Assembly: GCF_900088125.1 (NCBI RefSeq)
Contig: NZ_FLQT01000003.1
Coordinates: forward strand, 929,071-993,070
Reading direction: 5' to 3'
DNA from: Peptoniphilus pacaensis
GTDB lineage: Bacteria > Bacillota > Clostridia > Tissierellales > Peptoniphilaceae
Length of the DNA: 64,000 bases
Positions 25,570-32,716 of the stretch are shown here, piece after piece; the stretch's first letter is position 1; each line of letters opens with the position of its first letter. The notes beneath the pieces were generated by a model. The model had not been told where the DNA came from and did no database searches. It saw nothing but the letters and a program-made list of their open reading frames with translations. The position numbers and the translations under genes are program-made.

Positions 25570-26437
25570 GCGCAAGACCTGGCCTTTTGTCGTGATTTTC
25601 ATTCTGGGTTTTCTCTTGATGATGTATCCCATGATTTCCAATTACTATTACCGCATCGATGCGAATCGGGAGATTCAGGAGTTTCAGGACGGGGCAAAGA
25701 AGCTGGACGATGTGGAAATTTTGCGCCGCATCGAGCTCGCCCGCGCCTATAACCAGACGCTGGATCCCTCGAAGCTGGGGGACCCGTACACGGAGAAGGA
25801 GAAGGAAGGGATCGCCGAGTATGCCCGCATGCTGGAGGTGGCGGAGAAGATCGGCTTTGTGGAGATTCCCAAGATCGATGTGAACTTGCCCATTTACGCG
25901 GGCACGAGCATGGAGGTCTTGGACAAGGGTTGCGGCCACTTGGAGGGCACGAGTTTGCCTGTGGGCGGGCCGTCGACCCACGCGGTCCTCACGGCGCACC
26001 GGGGCCTTCCCAAGGCGAAGATGTTTCGCGAGCTGGACAAGTTGAAGGAAGGGGACGTGTTTTACGTCCACAACATTCAAACGGTGTTGGCTTATCAGGT
26101 AGACCGGATTATGACGGTGGAGCCGTCGAATTTCGATCCGATTTTGGTGGAAGAGGGGAAGGATTACACCACGCTCCTCACCTGCACGCCTTATATGATT
26201 AATTCCCACCGGCTTTTGGTGCGGGGGCACCGGATTCCCTACACGCCGCCGGCGGATGAAACGAATCACGGCTTGCCTTTTGTGAATATGGATTTCAAGG
26301 ACGCACTGTTGTTTGCGCTGCCGCTGTTGATTCTTTTGTCGCTGATTTACGGCTATCAACGGAAGCAGTTTAAGAAGCAGCGGGCCCGTGTGGATGCCCT
26401 GTACGGTTTGAAGAAGAAGGAGGAGAAGGATGAATAG
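25556..26437 (+). CDS. Class C sortase 2
   Basis: A 293-residue paralogue of the preceding sortase, with the same two-span topology, lid motif DPY (KLGDPYTEKE) and catalytic His148 (LTAHRGL), Cys210 (LLTCTP) and Arg219 (SHRLLVRGHR). The start ATG lies inside the end of the upstream gene, behind AAAGGAG. Close similarity to sortase 1 suggests tandem duplication. In loci of this type the sortases often divide the work between shaft polymerisation and adding tip or base subunits. Confidence 0.92.
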   Translation: MTKTKRKTWPFVVIFILGFLLMMYPMISNYYYRIDANREIQEFQDGAKKLDDVEILRRIELARAYNQTLDPSKLGDPYTEKEKEGIAEYARMLEVAEKIGFVEIPKIDVNLPIYAGTSMEVLDKGCGHLEGTSLPVGGPSTHAVLTAHRGLPKAKMFRELDKLKEGDVFYVHNIQTVLAYQVDRIMTVEPSNFDPILVEEGKDYTTLLTCTPYMINSHRLLVRGHRIPYTPPADETNHGLPFVNMDFKDALLFALPLLILLSLIYGYQRKQFKKQRARVDALYGLKKKEEKDE

Positions 26438-27299
26438 AAAAGGGATGCGGGTGATGGGTCACCTGCTGATTCTCATGGGGATCCTTCTGCCTCTTTACGG
26501 CTTCGGCAGTTTATCCAAGGGGATTTTGCTGGAGAAGGCGAACTACAGGCGCTTTATGGCGTCGGAGGGCGCTTCTTACGAGAAGGTGGCGCCGGTGATC
26601 GAGAAGTATAACGCCGATCTCGGCGGGCAGGTGGCGGCGGTGGATCCCTTCGCCACGGACGATTACGCGGCGGCGGAGTCCTTTATCGACGATCCCGACG
26701 GGGTGTTCGCCTTCTTGCGGATTCCCAAGCTGGATCTGTATCAGCCGATCTATATGGATGCGTCCAAGGAGAATTTGGCCCGGGGCGTGGCTCATATTAT
26801 GGGCACGGATCTGCCGGGGCAGTCGCCGGGGCTTCGGGCGGTGATCGCCGGGCACCGGGGCTATTACCAATCCACCTTTTTTATCTACCTGAACGAGCTC
26901 GCCGAGGGGGACCCGGTGTATGTGGAATGGAAGGACAATGTGCTGGAGTATAAGGTGGTGGGGCAGGAGGTCATCCAGCCCTGGGAGGTGGAGAAGCTGA
27001 ATCCCGTGGAGGGAAAGACTATGCTCACCCTGCTCACCTGTAATCCCATGCGCCCGCCTCGCCGCCAACGGCTCTTGGTGAATTGCGAGCTGGTGAAGAA
27101 GGATGAGGGCGATGCCGCCGCCGCTTCTTCCGCCGACACCGCCGCTTCCGCCGACGGGGATAAAAAAGCGCCCGTGTCGAAGAAAGTGAAGCAGATGAAT
27201 GCCGCCGTGCTGATTGTGACGGGGGCGTTGGTTGTCTTGCTTGTGTGGCGAGGGAAGAAGTTTGTGGATGAATTGAGGAAGAAGGAAGATGGAGAATAA
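26430..27299 (+). CDS. Divergent sortase 3 (class C-like)
   Basis: A 289-residue sortase with an N-terminal span, a DPF motif (AAVDPFATDD) in the lid position, His142 (IAGHRGYYQ), Cys204 (LLTCNPM), Arg214 (RQRLLVNC) and a C-terminal span before a basic tail. It differs from its two neighbours around the active site (GHRGYYQ for AHRGLPKAK, TCNPMRPPRR for TCTPxxINSHR), so it probably recognises a different sorting signal. The non-canonical YPFTG of the giant protein is an attractive candidate (inference). An Ala/Ser/Asp-rich insert precedes the last span. It overlaps sortase 2 by 8 nt. Confidence 0.88.
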   Translation: MNRKGMRVMGHLLILMGILLPLYGFGSLSKGILLEKANYRRFMASEGASYEKVAPVIEKYNADLGGQVAAVDPFATDDYAAAESFIDDPDGVFAFLRIPKLDLYQPIYMDASKENLARGVAHIMGTDLPGQSPGLRAVIAGHRGYYQSTFFIYLNELAEGDPVYVEWKDNVLEYKVVGQEVIQPWEVEKLNPVEGKTMLTLLTCNPMRPPRRQRLLVNCELVKKDEGDAAAASSADTAASADGDKKAPVSKKVKQMNAAVLIVTGALVVLLVWRGKKFVDELRKKEDGE

Positions 27300-27301
27300 G
27301 A

Positions 27302-27328
27302 AAAGGACCTAAACGGTCCTTTCTTTAT
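27302..27328 (+). terminator. Terminator of the pilus locus
   Basis: 8-bp stem AAAGGACC/GGTCCTTT with a 5-nt loop, 3 nt after the last sortase stop, followed by TCTTTATT. Confidence 0.75.
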
Positions 27329-27403
27329 TGACGGAAAAAGAGATGGAAAAATAGACAAAGTAATCCCATTCATGTACAATCAAGATATAAAGGGGGGAGA
27401 AGC

Positions 27404-27580
27404 ATGGCAACAAAGAGCTTCTTAAAGTCAGTAGATATTCGAAATCCGAAACAGACAAGAAACATTGCACATGCCATAGCTGAATCCGAAGCATTTGTAA
27501 AAAAGACACCTTATCGAGAGGAGCCAGCAAAGGTCCTTTCCAGAGATGCGATAAAAAAGTATTTTTCAAAAGAAGGCTAG
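27404..27580 (+). CDS. Small 58-aa protein, putative antitoxin-like partner of the GNAT gene
   Basis: An ATG at 27404, preceded by a strong GGGGGGAG ribosome site, opens a 58-codon frame beginning MATKSFLKSVDIRN and rich in Lys and Arg, ending AIKKYFSKEG. Its stop lies 3 nt before the start of the GNAT-like gene, so the two are almost certainly co-translated. Short basic or helical proteins directly upstream of GNAT toxins are typical of GNAT toxin-antitoxin pairs, but this one has no obvious DNA-binding fold. The coding call rests on the start context and the tight spacing; the antitoxin role is inference. Confidence 0.7.
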   Translation: MATKSFLKSVDIRNPKQTRNIAHAIAESEAFVKKTPYREEPAKVLSRDAIKKYFSKEG

Positions 27581-27583
27581 GCC

Positions 27584-28216
27584 ATGGCTATGGGAGTGCA
27601 AAAGCCCGTTCCTTATGTTGCTAACCTTAAGGATTTACTTTTAGAACTCGGTGAAGAACGAGTAAAGGAGATTCTTGCTGAATTTGACTGCGTGTATAAC
27701 GAGGATGTCAATTATTTCTTGCATGAAAAGGCGATAGAGTTTTCGAACCGCGGTTTTTCCACAACGTATTTGGTTTTTCTATCATTTCGCGGAGAGCCGA
27801 CCCTTGTCGGTTATTTTGCTATCGCCATGAAAAGTATTGATTTTTATAAACTCTCCGGATTCAACAGCAGATACAAAAACAAAATTTCCACTTACGCGAC
27901 CTATGATCAGCGTTTAAAAAAGCACACGCTTCCGGTTTATTTGATCGGTCAGTTGGGAAAAAATTATAGTGCAGTTCCCGAAGTCCTTTCTTTATTTAGC
28001 GGTGAACAACTTTTGCGCTTGGCCTGTGATCGTGTAAAATTTATTCAGAGTCTTTCCAGTGGGCGTTTTGTCTATTTAGAATGTGAAGACACACCGGCGC
28101 TGTTGAAGTTTTATGAAAGCAATGGCTTTCGCGCTTTTGACAAGCGAGCATTAGACAGGGATGAAAACAAACATTTTAAAAAACCTTATTTGGTGCAGTT
28201 GATTCGCTATCTATAA
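27584..28216 (+). CDS. GNAT-like acetyltransferase, possible toxin
   Basis: A 210-residue protein with GNAT features: a central beta strand and helix region (LVGYFAIAMKSIDFYKLSG), YLIGQLGKNYSA (resembling the acetyl-CoA loop entry) and the late strand YLECEDTPALLKFYESNGF, the hallmark motif before the last strand. Related stand-alone GNATs that follow a small ORF occur in mobile or accessory DNA and some acetylate aminoacyl-tRNAs. It is AT-richer than flanking genes. The start ATG at 27584 sits 3 nt after the small ORF; ATG 27590 is possible. The acetyltransferase fold is probable; toxin activity is unproven. Confidence 0.75.
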   Translation: MAMGVQKPVPYVANLKDLLLELGEERVKEILAEFDCVYNEDVNYFLHEKAIEFSNRGFSTTYLVFLSFRGEPTLVGYFAIAMKSIDFYKLSGFNSRYKNKISTYATYDQRLKKHTLPVYLIGQLGKNYSAVPEVLSLFSGEQLLRLACDRVKFIQSLSSGRFVYLECEDTPALLKFYESNGFRAFDKRALDRDENKHFKKPYLVQLIRYL

Positions 28217-28237
28217 CAAAATATCGAAGATACAAAA

Positions 28238-28278
28238 AATAGACCACAGGCTTAGTGCGCCGGCGGTCTATTTTTTTT
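28238..28278 (+). terminator. Terminator of the small ORF-GNAT operon
   Basis: AATAGACC (28238-28245) pairs with GGTCTATT (28265-28272), followed by T's to 28278. Confidence 0.8.
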
Positions 28279-28294
28279 ACCTTGTTTCCTTTCC

Positions 28295-28394
28295 AGACGC
28301 GTGTGAGCGGAATAATGGTGACTCACACTTTTGGGTGGAAATGTTTATGCAGCTCTTTTGTTATTGTGGTAAATTTCACCACATGTACGCGTCT
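28295..28394. ncRNA. Candidate structured RNA with three stems
   Basis: A closing 8-bp stem AGACGCGT (28295-28302) / ACGCGTCT (28387-28394) encloses GTGAG/CTCAC (extendable to GTGTGAG/CTCACAC) and TGTGGT-aaatttc-ACCACA. That is three perfect stems in 100 nt in a gene-free gap between two terminators. Strand and promoter are not clear, and it could instead be a palindromic remnant of a mobile element. No known RNA family was recognised. Confidence 0.4.
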
Positions 28395-28411
28395 CGAGTG
28401 GAACAGTTATG

Positions 28412-28453
28412 AAAAATGAGCCGGGAGTGAGAATCCTCGGCGACTCATTTTTG
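28412..28453 (+). terminator. Terminator-like hairpin after the candidate RNA
   Basis: AAAAATGAGCCG and the CGGCGACTCATTTTT arm form a stem with one bulge and a T tail. The sequence closely resembles the terminator at 31554-31591, including bases before it, so one may be a copy of the other. Confidence 0.6.
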
Positions 28454-28530
28454 TTTGCGTAGCCGACTGATTAAAATTTATTTTTCTATCTCGCTAATAA
28501 TCCGTTCTTTCACGGAATTGAACCAGGGGG

Positions 28531-28696
28531 GAAGGGTCTAAGACGTCCGCATTTGCTCTTATGATTTATTCCGATGAGCAAAGCGAGTTGTCGGAAGGTC
28601 AGATGCAGTCTTACAACGTTTCTAGGAAGCGAAGTCTTTTCGAAAAGGGTGAATGTTTAGCGGAATTTGTTTCCCGTTGAGATTCAACGTGGGAAG
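28531..28696. repeat. Composite island 2: degenerate A-B-C repeat
   Basis: 28563-28659 aligns with module B: gagcaaagcgag and aaggtcagatgcagtctta are kept. The first stem is compensated (CGAT/GTTG for CGAC/GTCG) but the second stem has lost about four of 15 pairs. 28659-28696 aligns with module C and 28525-28545 weakly with module A. The 28454-28799 gap otherwise has no gene. Confidence 0.65.
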
Positions 28697-28799
28697 CAAA
28701 TGTAAGTGGGTTGCGATCACAAAAGCGTAAATAGGTTTTCAATGATAATATATTGGGTATTTTATATAAAACATAGAGTTAAGGAGCGGTGAATTAAAA

Positions 28800-29699
28800 A
28801 TGACAGAGAGAAAAGCGGCGAGCAAGCGAATATTTTTGCATCAGAGGAAAGTACCTGAATGTACTTGCAAATTAGAAAAACCTAAAGATACTATTCTCGA
28901 TGTCCTGTTAAAATATATGTCCTCATTTGCAATAATTGGTGGGATTTTAGTTTACTGGCTACATTATAGCTTCGCGATATGTGCAGAACAATTTTATGGT
29001 GTGCCCAGTCTATATTTTTATGATAGAAATCTAGATTTTGGACTGGTAGTTATTTATATATTGATTTCTGCATTTATTTGGTTTATACCTTTTATTGTAA
29101 ATAGAGTTTCTAAAGAAGGTGGGTTTAATCTTGGAGAAAGATTGCTTCTTGCTTTTGCTGTCGCACTTTTAGTGCTGATAGAATCGCTGCACTTTTCGAT
29201 GTATTTCTTTGAAGATCTATTGAAGTTTTTAACATCCATAAACAATAGGATGAGTTGTATTAAATTGGATTGTATTATTAGAACAATTCACAACATAAAT
29301 ATTAATTATCTATGTCTGGGATTCTGCGCATTTGCATTTTTTGTGTTTTATTTCGTATTTAGTTCAGTCCCTCGAAATGATGCAGAAGAATGGTTGGGAA
29401 CAAGCAATTTCATTAAATTCTTATATGTATTAGTTTGTGTATTGGTGACAATAAATGCTCTTGTGTTACTAGTGAAATTGTCACCTTTGGAGGTTAAGAA
29501 TCAGAAAAGTTATGAGTTTATTTCCGGAGAGGAAAGCGGCTATCGTATCATTGTAGAGCATTATCAAGATTCGGTTGTCTTAATGCAAGGGAGTATAGAT
29601 GACGGAAAACTTGAAATTGAAAAAGGTGACTATCGCATCGAACCACTCGGAAAAAGGCAGATTGAGTACAAACAATTTAAAGATGTTGACTCAAAATAA
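28800..29699 (+). CDS. Membrane protein of unknown function
   Basis: A 299-residue AT-rich gene encoding a protein not recognised from any family. After a charged N-terminus with CxC (PECTCKLEKP, near residue 20) there are about five hydrophobic spans (about 38-60, 78-98, 112-130, 168-190, 205-228), then a soluble C-terminal tail of about 70 residues. The tail (SGYRIIVEHYQDSVVLMQGS...) looks like a small beta domain. AAGGAGCGG precedes the ATG. It stands alone between a repeat island and the XRE module. The low GC and odd context suggest acquired DNA; no function is proposed. Confidence 0.7.
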   Translation: MTERKAASKRIFLHQRKVPECTCKLEKPKDTILDVLLKYMSSFAIIGGILVYWLHYSFAICAEQFYGVPSLYFYDRNLDFGLVVIYILISAFIWFIPFIVNRVSKEGGFNLGERLLLAFAVALLVLIESLHFSMYFFEDLLKFLTSINNRMSCIKLDCIIRTIHNININYLCLGFCAFAFFVFYFVFSSVPRNDAEEWLGTSNFIKFLYVLVCVLVTINALVLLVKLSPLEVKNQKSYEFISGEESGYRIIVEHYQDSVVLMQGSIDDGKLEIEKGDYRIEPLGKRQIEYKQFKDVDSK

Positions 29700-29720
29700 A
29701 ATGTAATAGCGTGAGATAGG

Positions 29721-29745
29721 AGTTTGGCTCGGCCAAGCTTCTGTT
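29721..29745 (+). terminator. Weak terminator after the unknown membrane protein
   Basis: AGTTTGGC-tcg-GCCAAGCT 8-bp stem (one G-U) followed by a modest T-rich tail, 22 nt past the stop. Confidence 0.5.
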
Positions 29746-29828
29746 TAATTTCTGTTGAGCTGTATTGTTAGAAAAATGAAAAATTTTGCCGCCGATGATT
29801 TGTGTTTTATGAAGGTGAAAACGCCCCT

Positions 29829-29881
29829 GTCATAAAAATCATGAAAATACAATTTATTTTATGACTAACCTCTGCTATACT
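29829..29881 (+). promoter_or_regulatory. Promoter and inverted-repeat operator of the XRE/ImmA/PIN operon
   Basis: The perfect inverted repeat GTCATAAAA (29829-29837) / TTTTATGAC (29857-29865) overlaps the -35 area of a promoter with TATACT at 29876-29881 (17 bp after TTTATT). It is 20-odd bp upstream of an XRE regulator gene, the usual place for an autoregulatory operator. Confidence 0.6.
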
Positions 29882-29903
29882 GGGATTAAAGGAGGGGTGA
29901 GTG

Positions 29904-30251
29904 ATGGCTGATTTAGTTAAAGTAGGCAAGCGGATTAAATCGCTCCGCGAGCATGCAAATTTAAATCAAAAGACGGTGGGTGCTTATTTATCGTTGGATC
30001 AAAGTATGATCGCAAAGATGGAGAAGGGCGAGCGTAGAATCACCTCCGATGTGATCGAAAAGTTGGCGCGTTTGTTTTGCTGTTCGCCGGATTTTATTAT
30101 ATCGGGAGATCCCGGCGGCGAAAGTTGCACCATGTCGTTTCGCGCCAAGGATTTAACCACGGAGGATCTGGAAGCCTTGGCCGTGGTGAATCAGATTGTG
30201 TTGAATCAGTTTGAAATGGACAGGATCTGGGAGGCGCGTCGCCGTGGATAA
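29904..30251 (+). CDS. XRE-family HTH regulator
   Basis: A 115-residue protein with an N-terminal Cro/CI helix-turn-helix (about residues 7-62: IKSLREHANLNQKTVGAYL, then QSMIAKMEKGERR) and a short C-terminal helical tail. ATG 29904 is preferred to GTG 29901 because it gives about 7 nt from AGGAGGGG. It probably binds the inverted repeat just upstream and represses its own operon. The next gene, an ImmA/IrrE peptidase, overlaps it by 8 nt. The XRE-plus-ImmA arrangement is a known regulatory pair in which the protease cuts or inactivates the repressor. Confidence 0.88.
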   Translation: MADLVKVGKRIKSLREHANLNQKTVGAYLSLDQSMIAKMEKGERRITSDVIEKLARLFCCSPDFIISGDPGGESCTMSFRAKDLTTEDLEALAVVNQIVLNQFEMDRIWEARRRG

Positions 30252-30987
30252 AATTGATTTGAGCAACAAGGCCTACCGGGTGAGGAAATATTTGGGTGCC
30301 GACGGGCAATCGCCTATGGATATTTTTAAATTGGTCCAGGGGATCGAGGATCTGACGCTGGTTTTTTATCCCCTGGGGAAAAATATCAGCGGGGTTTGCT
30401 ACAAAGGGGCGTCGTCCCGGGTCATCGCCGTTAATTCCCATATGTCTTTGGGGCGACAGCGTTTTTCGTTGGCCCACGAGTTGTATCACTTGTATTTCGA
30501 CGAGGCGAAGGAATCGCAAGTCAGCCGAATGGCCATCGGCGTTGGAGATGCGATTGAAAGGTGTGCGGATCAATTCGCCTCTTATTTGTTGATGCCGCCG
30601 GCGGCTTTAAGCGAGTCTTTGGATGGGATCAAGTCGGATCGGCCCGGCGCGGAGGACGTGATCTGGCTGGAGCAGTATTACGGCCTTAGCCACAAGGCCA
30701 TATTGTACCGGCTTGTAAGCGACGGTGTCTTGACGGCGCAGGATGCGGGTGCCATGGAGACGGGGGTTATGAGTCTTGCGGCGCGCCTGGGTTACGATAC
30801 GTCGCTGTATCGTCCGGCGCCGGAAGAGAAGGAGCGAATGGTACTGGGCAGGTACTTGGCTCTTTCCGAAAATCTGTTGGAGAAGGAATGTATTTCTCAC
30901 GGAAAATACGAAGAGCTGCTGATGGATGCCTTCAGAGACGATATTGTGTTCGGCGATTTGGGAGAGGAAGGGATTCCTCTTGACTGA
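30244..30987 (+). CDS. ImmA/IrrE-family metallopeptidase
   Basis: A 247-residue protein with the zinc-protease motif HELYH (His78, Glu79, His82 when counted from the GTG at 30244), preceded by RQRFSLA and followed by ERCADQFASYLLMPP, the conserved second half of COG2856 proteins. The GTG start overlaps the XRE stop region; an in-frame ATG at 30211 would make it 11 residues longer. Such proteins act as anti-repressors on the linked XRE protein under stress. Its stop overlaps the start of the PIN-like gene. Family call strong. Confidence 0.9.
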   Translation: MDKIDLSNKAYRVRKYLGADGQSPMDIFKLVQGIEDLTLVFYPLGKNISGVCYKGASSRVIAVNSHMSLGRQRFSLAHELYHLYFDEAKESQVSRMAIGVGDAIERCADQFASYLLMPPAALSESLDGIKSDRPGAEDVIWLEQYYGLSHKAILYRLVSDGVLTAQDAGAMETGVMSLAARLGYDTSLYRPAPEEKERMVLGRYLALSENLLEKECISHGKYEELLMDAFRDDIVFGDLGEEGIPLD

Positions 30988-31513
30988 TTCCATTTTTTTC
31001 GACACGGATTGTATCTGTGCTTTTTTGTGGGTAAATGAGGTGTGTTTGCTGGAGGATTTGGTTGAAGGAAATATACTGATTCCTAAGCCGGTTTACGATG
31101 AAATCAGCCGTCCTTCGATTGCACACTTAAAGGAGCGCGTTGATCGACTCATAAGAAAAAGCTCGGCGAAGGTGGTTGATTTATCCATTGATTCGGAAGA
31201 ATATGATCTGTACAGAGAGCTGACGACCCTTTCGGGCGACAATAAAGTGATCGGTCGCGGGGAAGCGGCTTCTATTTCGCTGGCAAAAAAGTATGGCGGC
31301 ATTGTAGGCAGCAACAATTTGAAGGACGTGGCTTATTATGTAAAGAAGTATTCTTTAAAGCATATGACGACCGGCGATTTATTGGTCGAAGCCCATGAGA
31401 GAGGGCTGATTACGGAGGCTGAGGGCAATGCTATTTGGCAGGCTATGTTAAATGAGCGCAGGCAGATCGGCGCGCGGTCGTTTACTGAATACCTCGAAAG
31501 AAAGATGAAATAG
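30980..31513 (+). CDS. PIN-like domain protein (putative toxin nuclease)
   Basis: A 177-residue protein with the order of acidic residues seen in PIN nucleases: FFDTDCICAF (Asp8, Asp10), VYDEIS (Glu41), GRGEAASISLA (Glu about 96) and GGIVGSNNLKDV, where an Asn pair sits near the usual last Asp. The start is taken as TTG 30980 behind GGAGAGGAAGGG; an upstream in-frame ATG at 30926 lies deep in the previous gene. It is the last gene of the XRE-ImmA operon. PIN proteins usually cut RNA and often act as toxins; here the XRE/ImmA pair would be the control layer. The nuclease role is inferred. Confidence 0.75.
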   Translation: MTDSIFFDTDCICAFLWVNEVCLLEDLVEGNILIPKPVYDEISRPSIAHLKERVDRLIRKSSAKVVDLSIDSEEYDLYRELTTLSGDNKVIGRGEAASISLAKKYGGIVGSNNLKDVAYYVKKYSLKHMTTGDLLVEAHERGLITEAEGNAIWQAMLNERRQIGARSFTEYLERKMK

Positions 31514-31553
31514 ACGGGCAAGCCGTTGTCGTGTTTCGAGGGGAATACAGATA

Positions 31554-31591
31554 AAAAATGAGCCGGGAGATCCTCACCGGCTCATTTTTTG
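31554..31591 (+). terminator. Terminator of the XRE/ImmA/PIN operon
   Basis: A 13-bp stem AAAAATGAGCCGG/CCGGCTCATTTTT with a 10-nt loop and T tail. A and T tracts on both sides allow bidirectional function for the minus-strand gene that follows. Confidence 0.85.
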
Positions 31592-31637
31592 TTTGCTCTT
31601 GTTTTCATCAGCTCCGGAAAACATTCGGCGTCTATGG

Positions 31638-32129
31638 CTAATTGCTGCTTTGCTCCATATCGATGATGTGGTCCACGACGATCATCATGGCCACGGCCAC
31701 GTCGGCGTAGGCTTCGTCGATGACGTCGATGACGAAGGTGTCGCCCCAAGCGAGGATTTTCCTTTCGATGGCCGCCACCTCACGGTCGGTTTCATCGAGA
31801 ATCGTAAAGTCCCAGGAAAAGATGTCGCCTTCGAGACGCAGGTCGTTGCCCTTGTAGCTTATGTCGATTTTCTTTTTGAAAAGGGCGAAGCGGGCTTTAA
31901 TGTCCATGACGTCGCCGTTTTCGAAGCGCACGTGATAGGTGGGCAACAGGTGCATGAGTTCCTGCTCTACGGAAAAAAGGGGCTTTTTCTCTTTGTCCGA
32001 TACGCGGACGTCGTAGCCGAAAATTTTCAGATTCTGATCGATAAAATAAATCGGATTTTCCGATTCGTCGGTGACGGCGTAGTGATCTTCGAGTTTTAAG
32101 ACTTTTTGCTTTGCGTAAAGATGGTACAT
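31638..32129 (-). CDS. LURP-one/tubby-like (LOR) family protein
   Basis: A 163-residue protein built of short beta strands (MYHLYAKQKVLKLEDHYAV, PIYFIDQNLKIFGYDVRV, PTYHVRFENGD, DLRLEGDIFSWDF) and closing with a helix FVIDVIDEAYADVAVAMMIVV, the pattern of LOR or tubby C-terminal-like domains. Bacterial members are phospholipid scramblase-like proteins of unknown role. ATG 32129 is chosen because TTGGAGGT lies 4 nt upstream; a TTG at 32141 would add four residues. Monocistronic. Family call moderate. Confidence 0.75.
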   Translation of the reverse strand: MYHLYAKQKVLKLEDHYAVTDESENPIYFIDQNLKIFGYDVRVSDKEKKPLFSVEQELMHLLPTYHVRFENGDVMDIKARFALFKKKIDISYKGNDLRLEGDIFSWDFTILDETDREVAAIERKILAWGDTFVIDVIDEAYADVAVAMMIVVDHIIDMEQSSN

Positions 32130-32272
32130 GGTGACCTCCAAGGGTTTTTCTTTCTTTTTCTTTTTTTATTATACCCGGAGGAGACCGCAGGAGCTATGTA
32201 TCTTTTTAAGCGGAGTAAAAGTGCATTCCCTTTGTTTGTTCTCTTCGTATTCCTTTGTTCACCCTTTCCTCC

Positions 32273-32321
32273 CCGGGGGAGGGAAAAAGGGCGTTGCGAT
32301 TCGCCCTTATCCCTCCCCCGG
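32273..32321. repeat. Composite island 3, module A hairpin
   Basis: A perfect 11-bp outer stem CCGGGGGAGGG/CCCTCCCCCGG encloses GGGCG-ttgcgatt-CGCCC. The inner sequence is identical to 4100-4124, although the outer arms differ between the loci. Confidence 0.85.
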
Positions 32322-32370
32322 CCCCCACCCTTTAACCCTAACGCTCTCTTAATGTGCGAAACCCTAACGG

Positions 32371-32405
32371 GTTTCGATTCCTGTTGGGCCGTGGTGCGGA
32401 AGATA
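32371..32405. repeat. Composite island 3, module C
   Basis: gattcctgttggg...tgcggaaga matches module C at 4407-4434. Here no module B lies between A and C. The interval 32142-32705 has no convincing gene. Confidence 0.65.
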
Positions 32406-32597
32406 GAAGGTGAGTTAGGCGATTAATCAGATGAGTATAAATGAGTGCATTATTTTGGAGTGAGCAGGCGTAAAATGGAAGGCGATCGCTCGAAGGAGAA
32501 GGGGCAGCGGGTCATCAGCAAGGCCAGTCACCTGCATAGTGCCGGTCAACTGTTGTGACATAGGTTTACTATCGCAACGACGAAAAAGGAAATATGT

Positions 32598-32620
32598 AGA
32601 AAATGCCGCAGGCATTTTCT
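32598..32620. repeat. Perfect 10-bp hairpin with triloop
   Basis: AGAAAATGCC-gca-GGCATTTTCT. It has the same build as the module B hairpin (long stem, purine-rich 3-nt loop) but unrelated sequence. It has no T tail, so a terminator role is unlikely. Confidence 0.6.
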
Positions 32621-32716
32621 TACCAATCACACGCGGCCAGAAAGGGGGCAAGGGGTCCCGGGGACGGGGGAAATGCGGCCTTCGCTGGAATGGCAACAGT
32701 TTTTTGGACACTTTTG

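Noticed and set aside
32371-32405. tRNA fragment or attachment site (module C has gtttcgattcctg)
   Set aside because: It resembles a T-arm only over a few bases, no other tRNA arms fold nearby, and the same module is repeated in other islands.
32427-32711. Minus-strand 94-codon frame beside the IS element
   Set aside because: No ribosome site; the sequence covers the bracketing palindrome and a hairpin. It could be a transposase relic, but no motif supports it.
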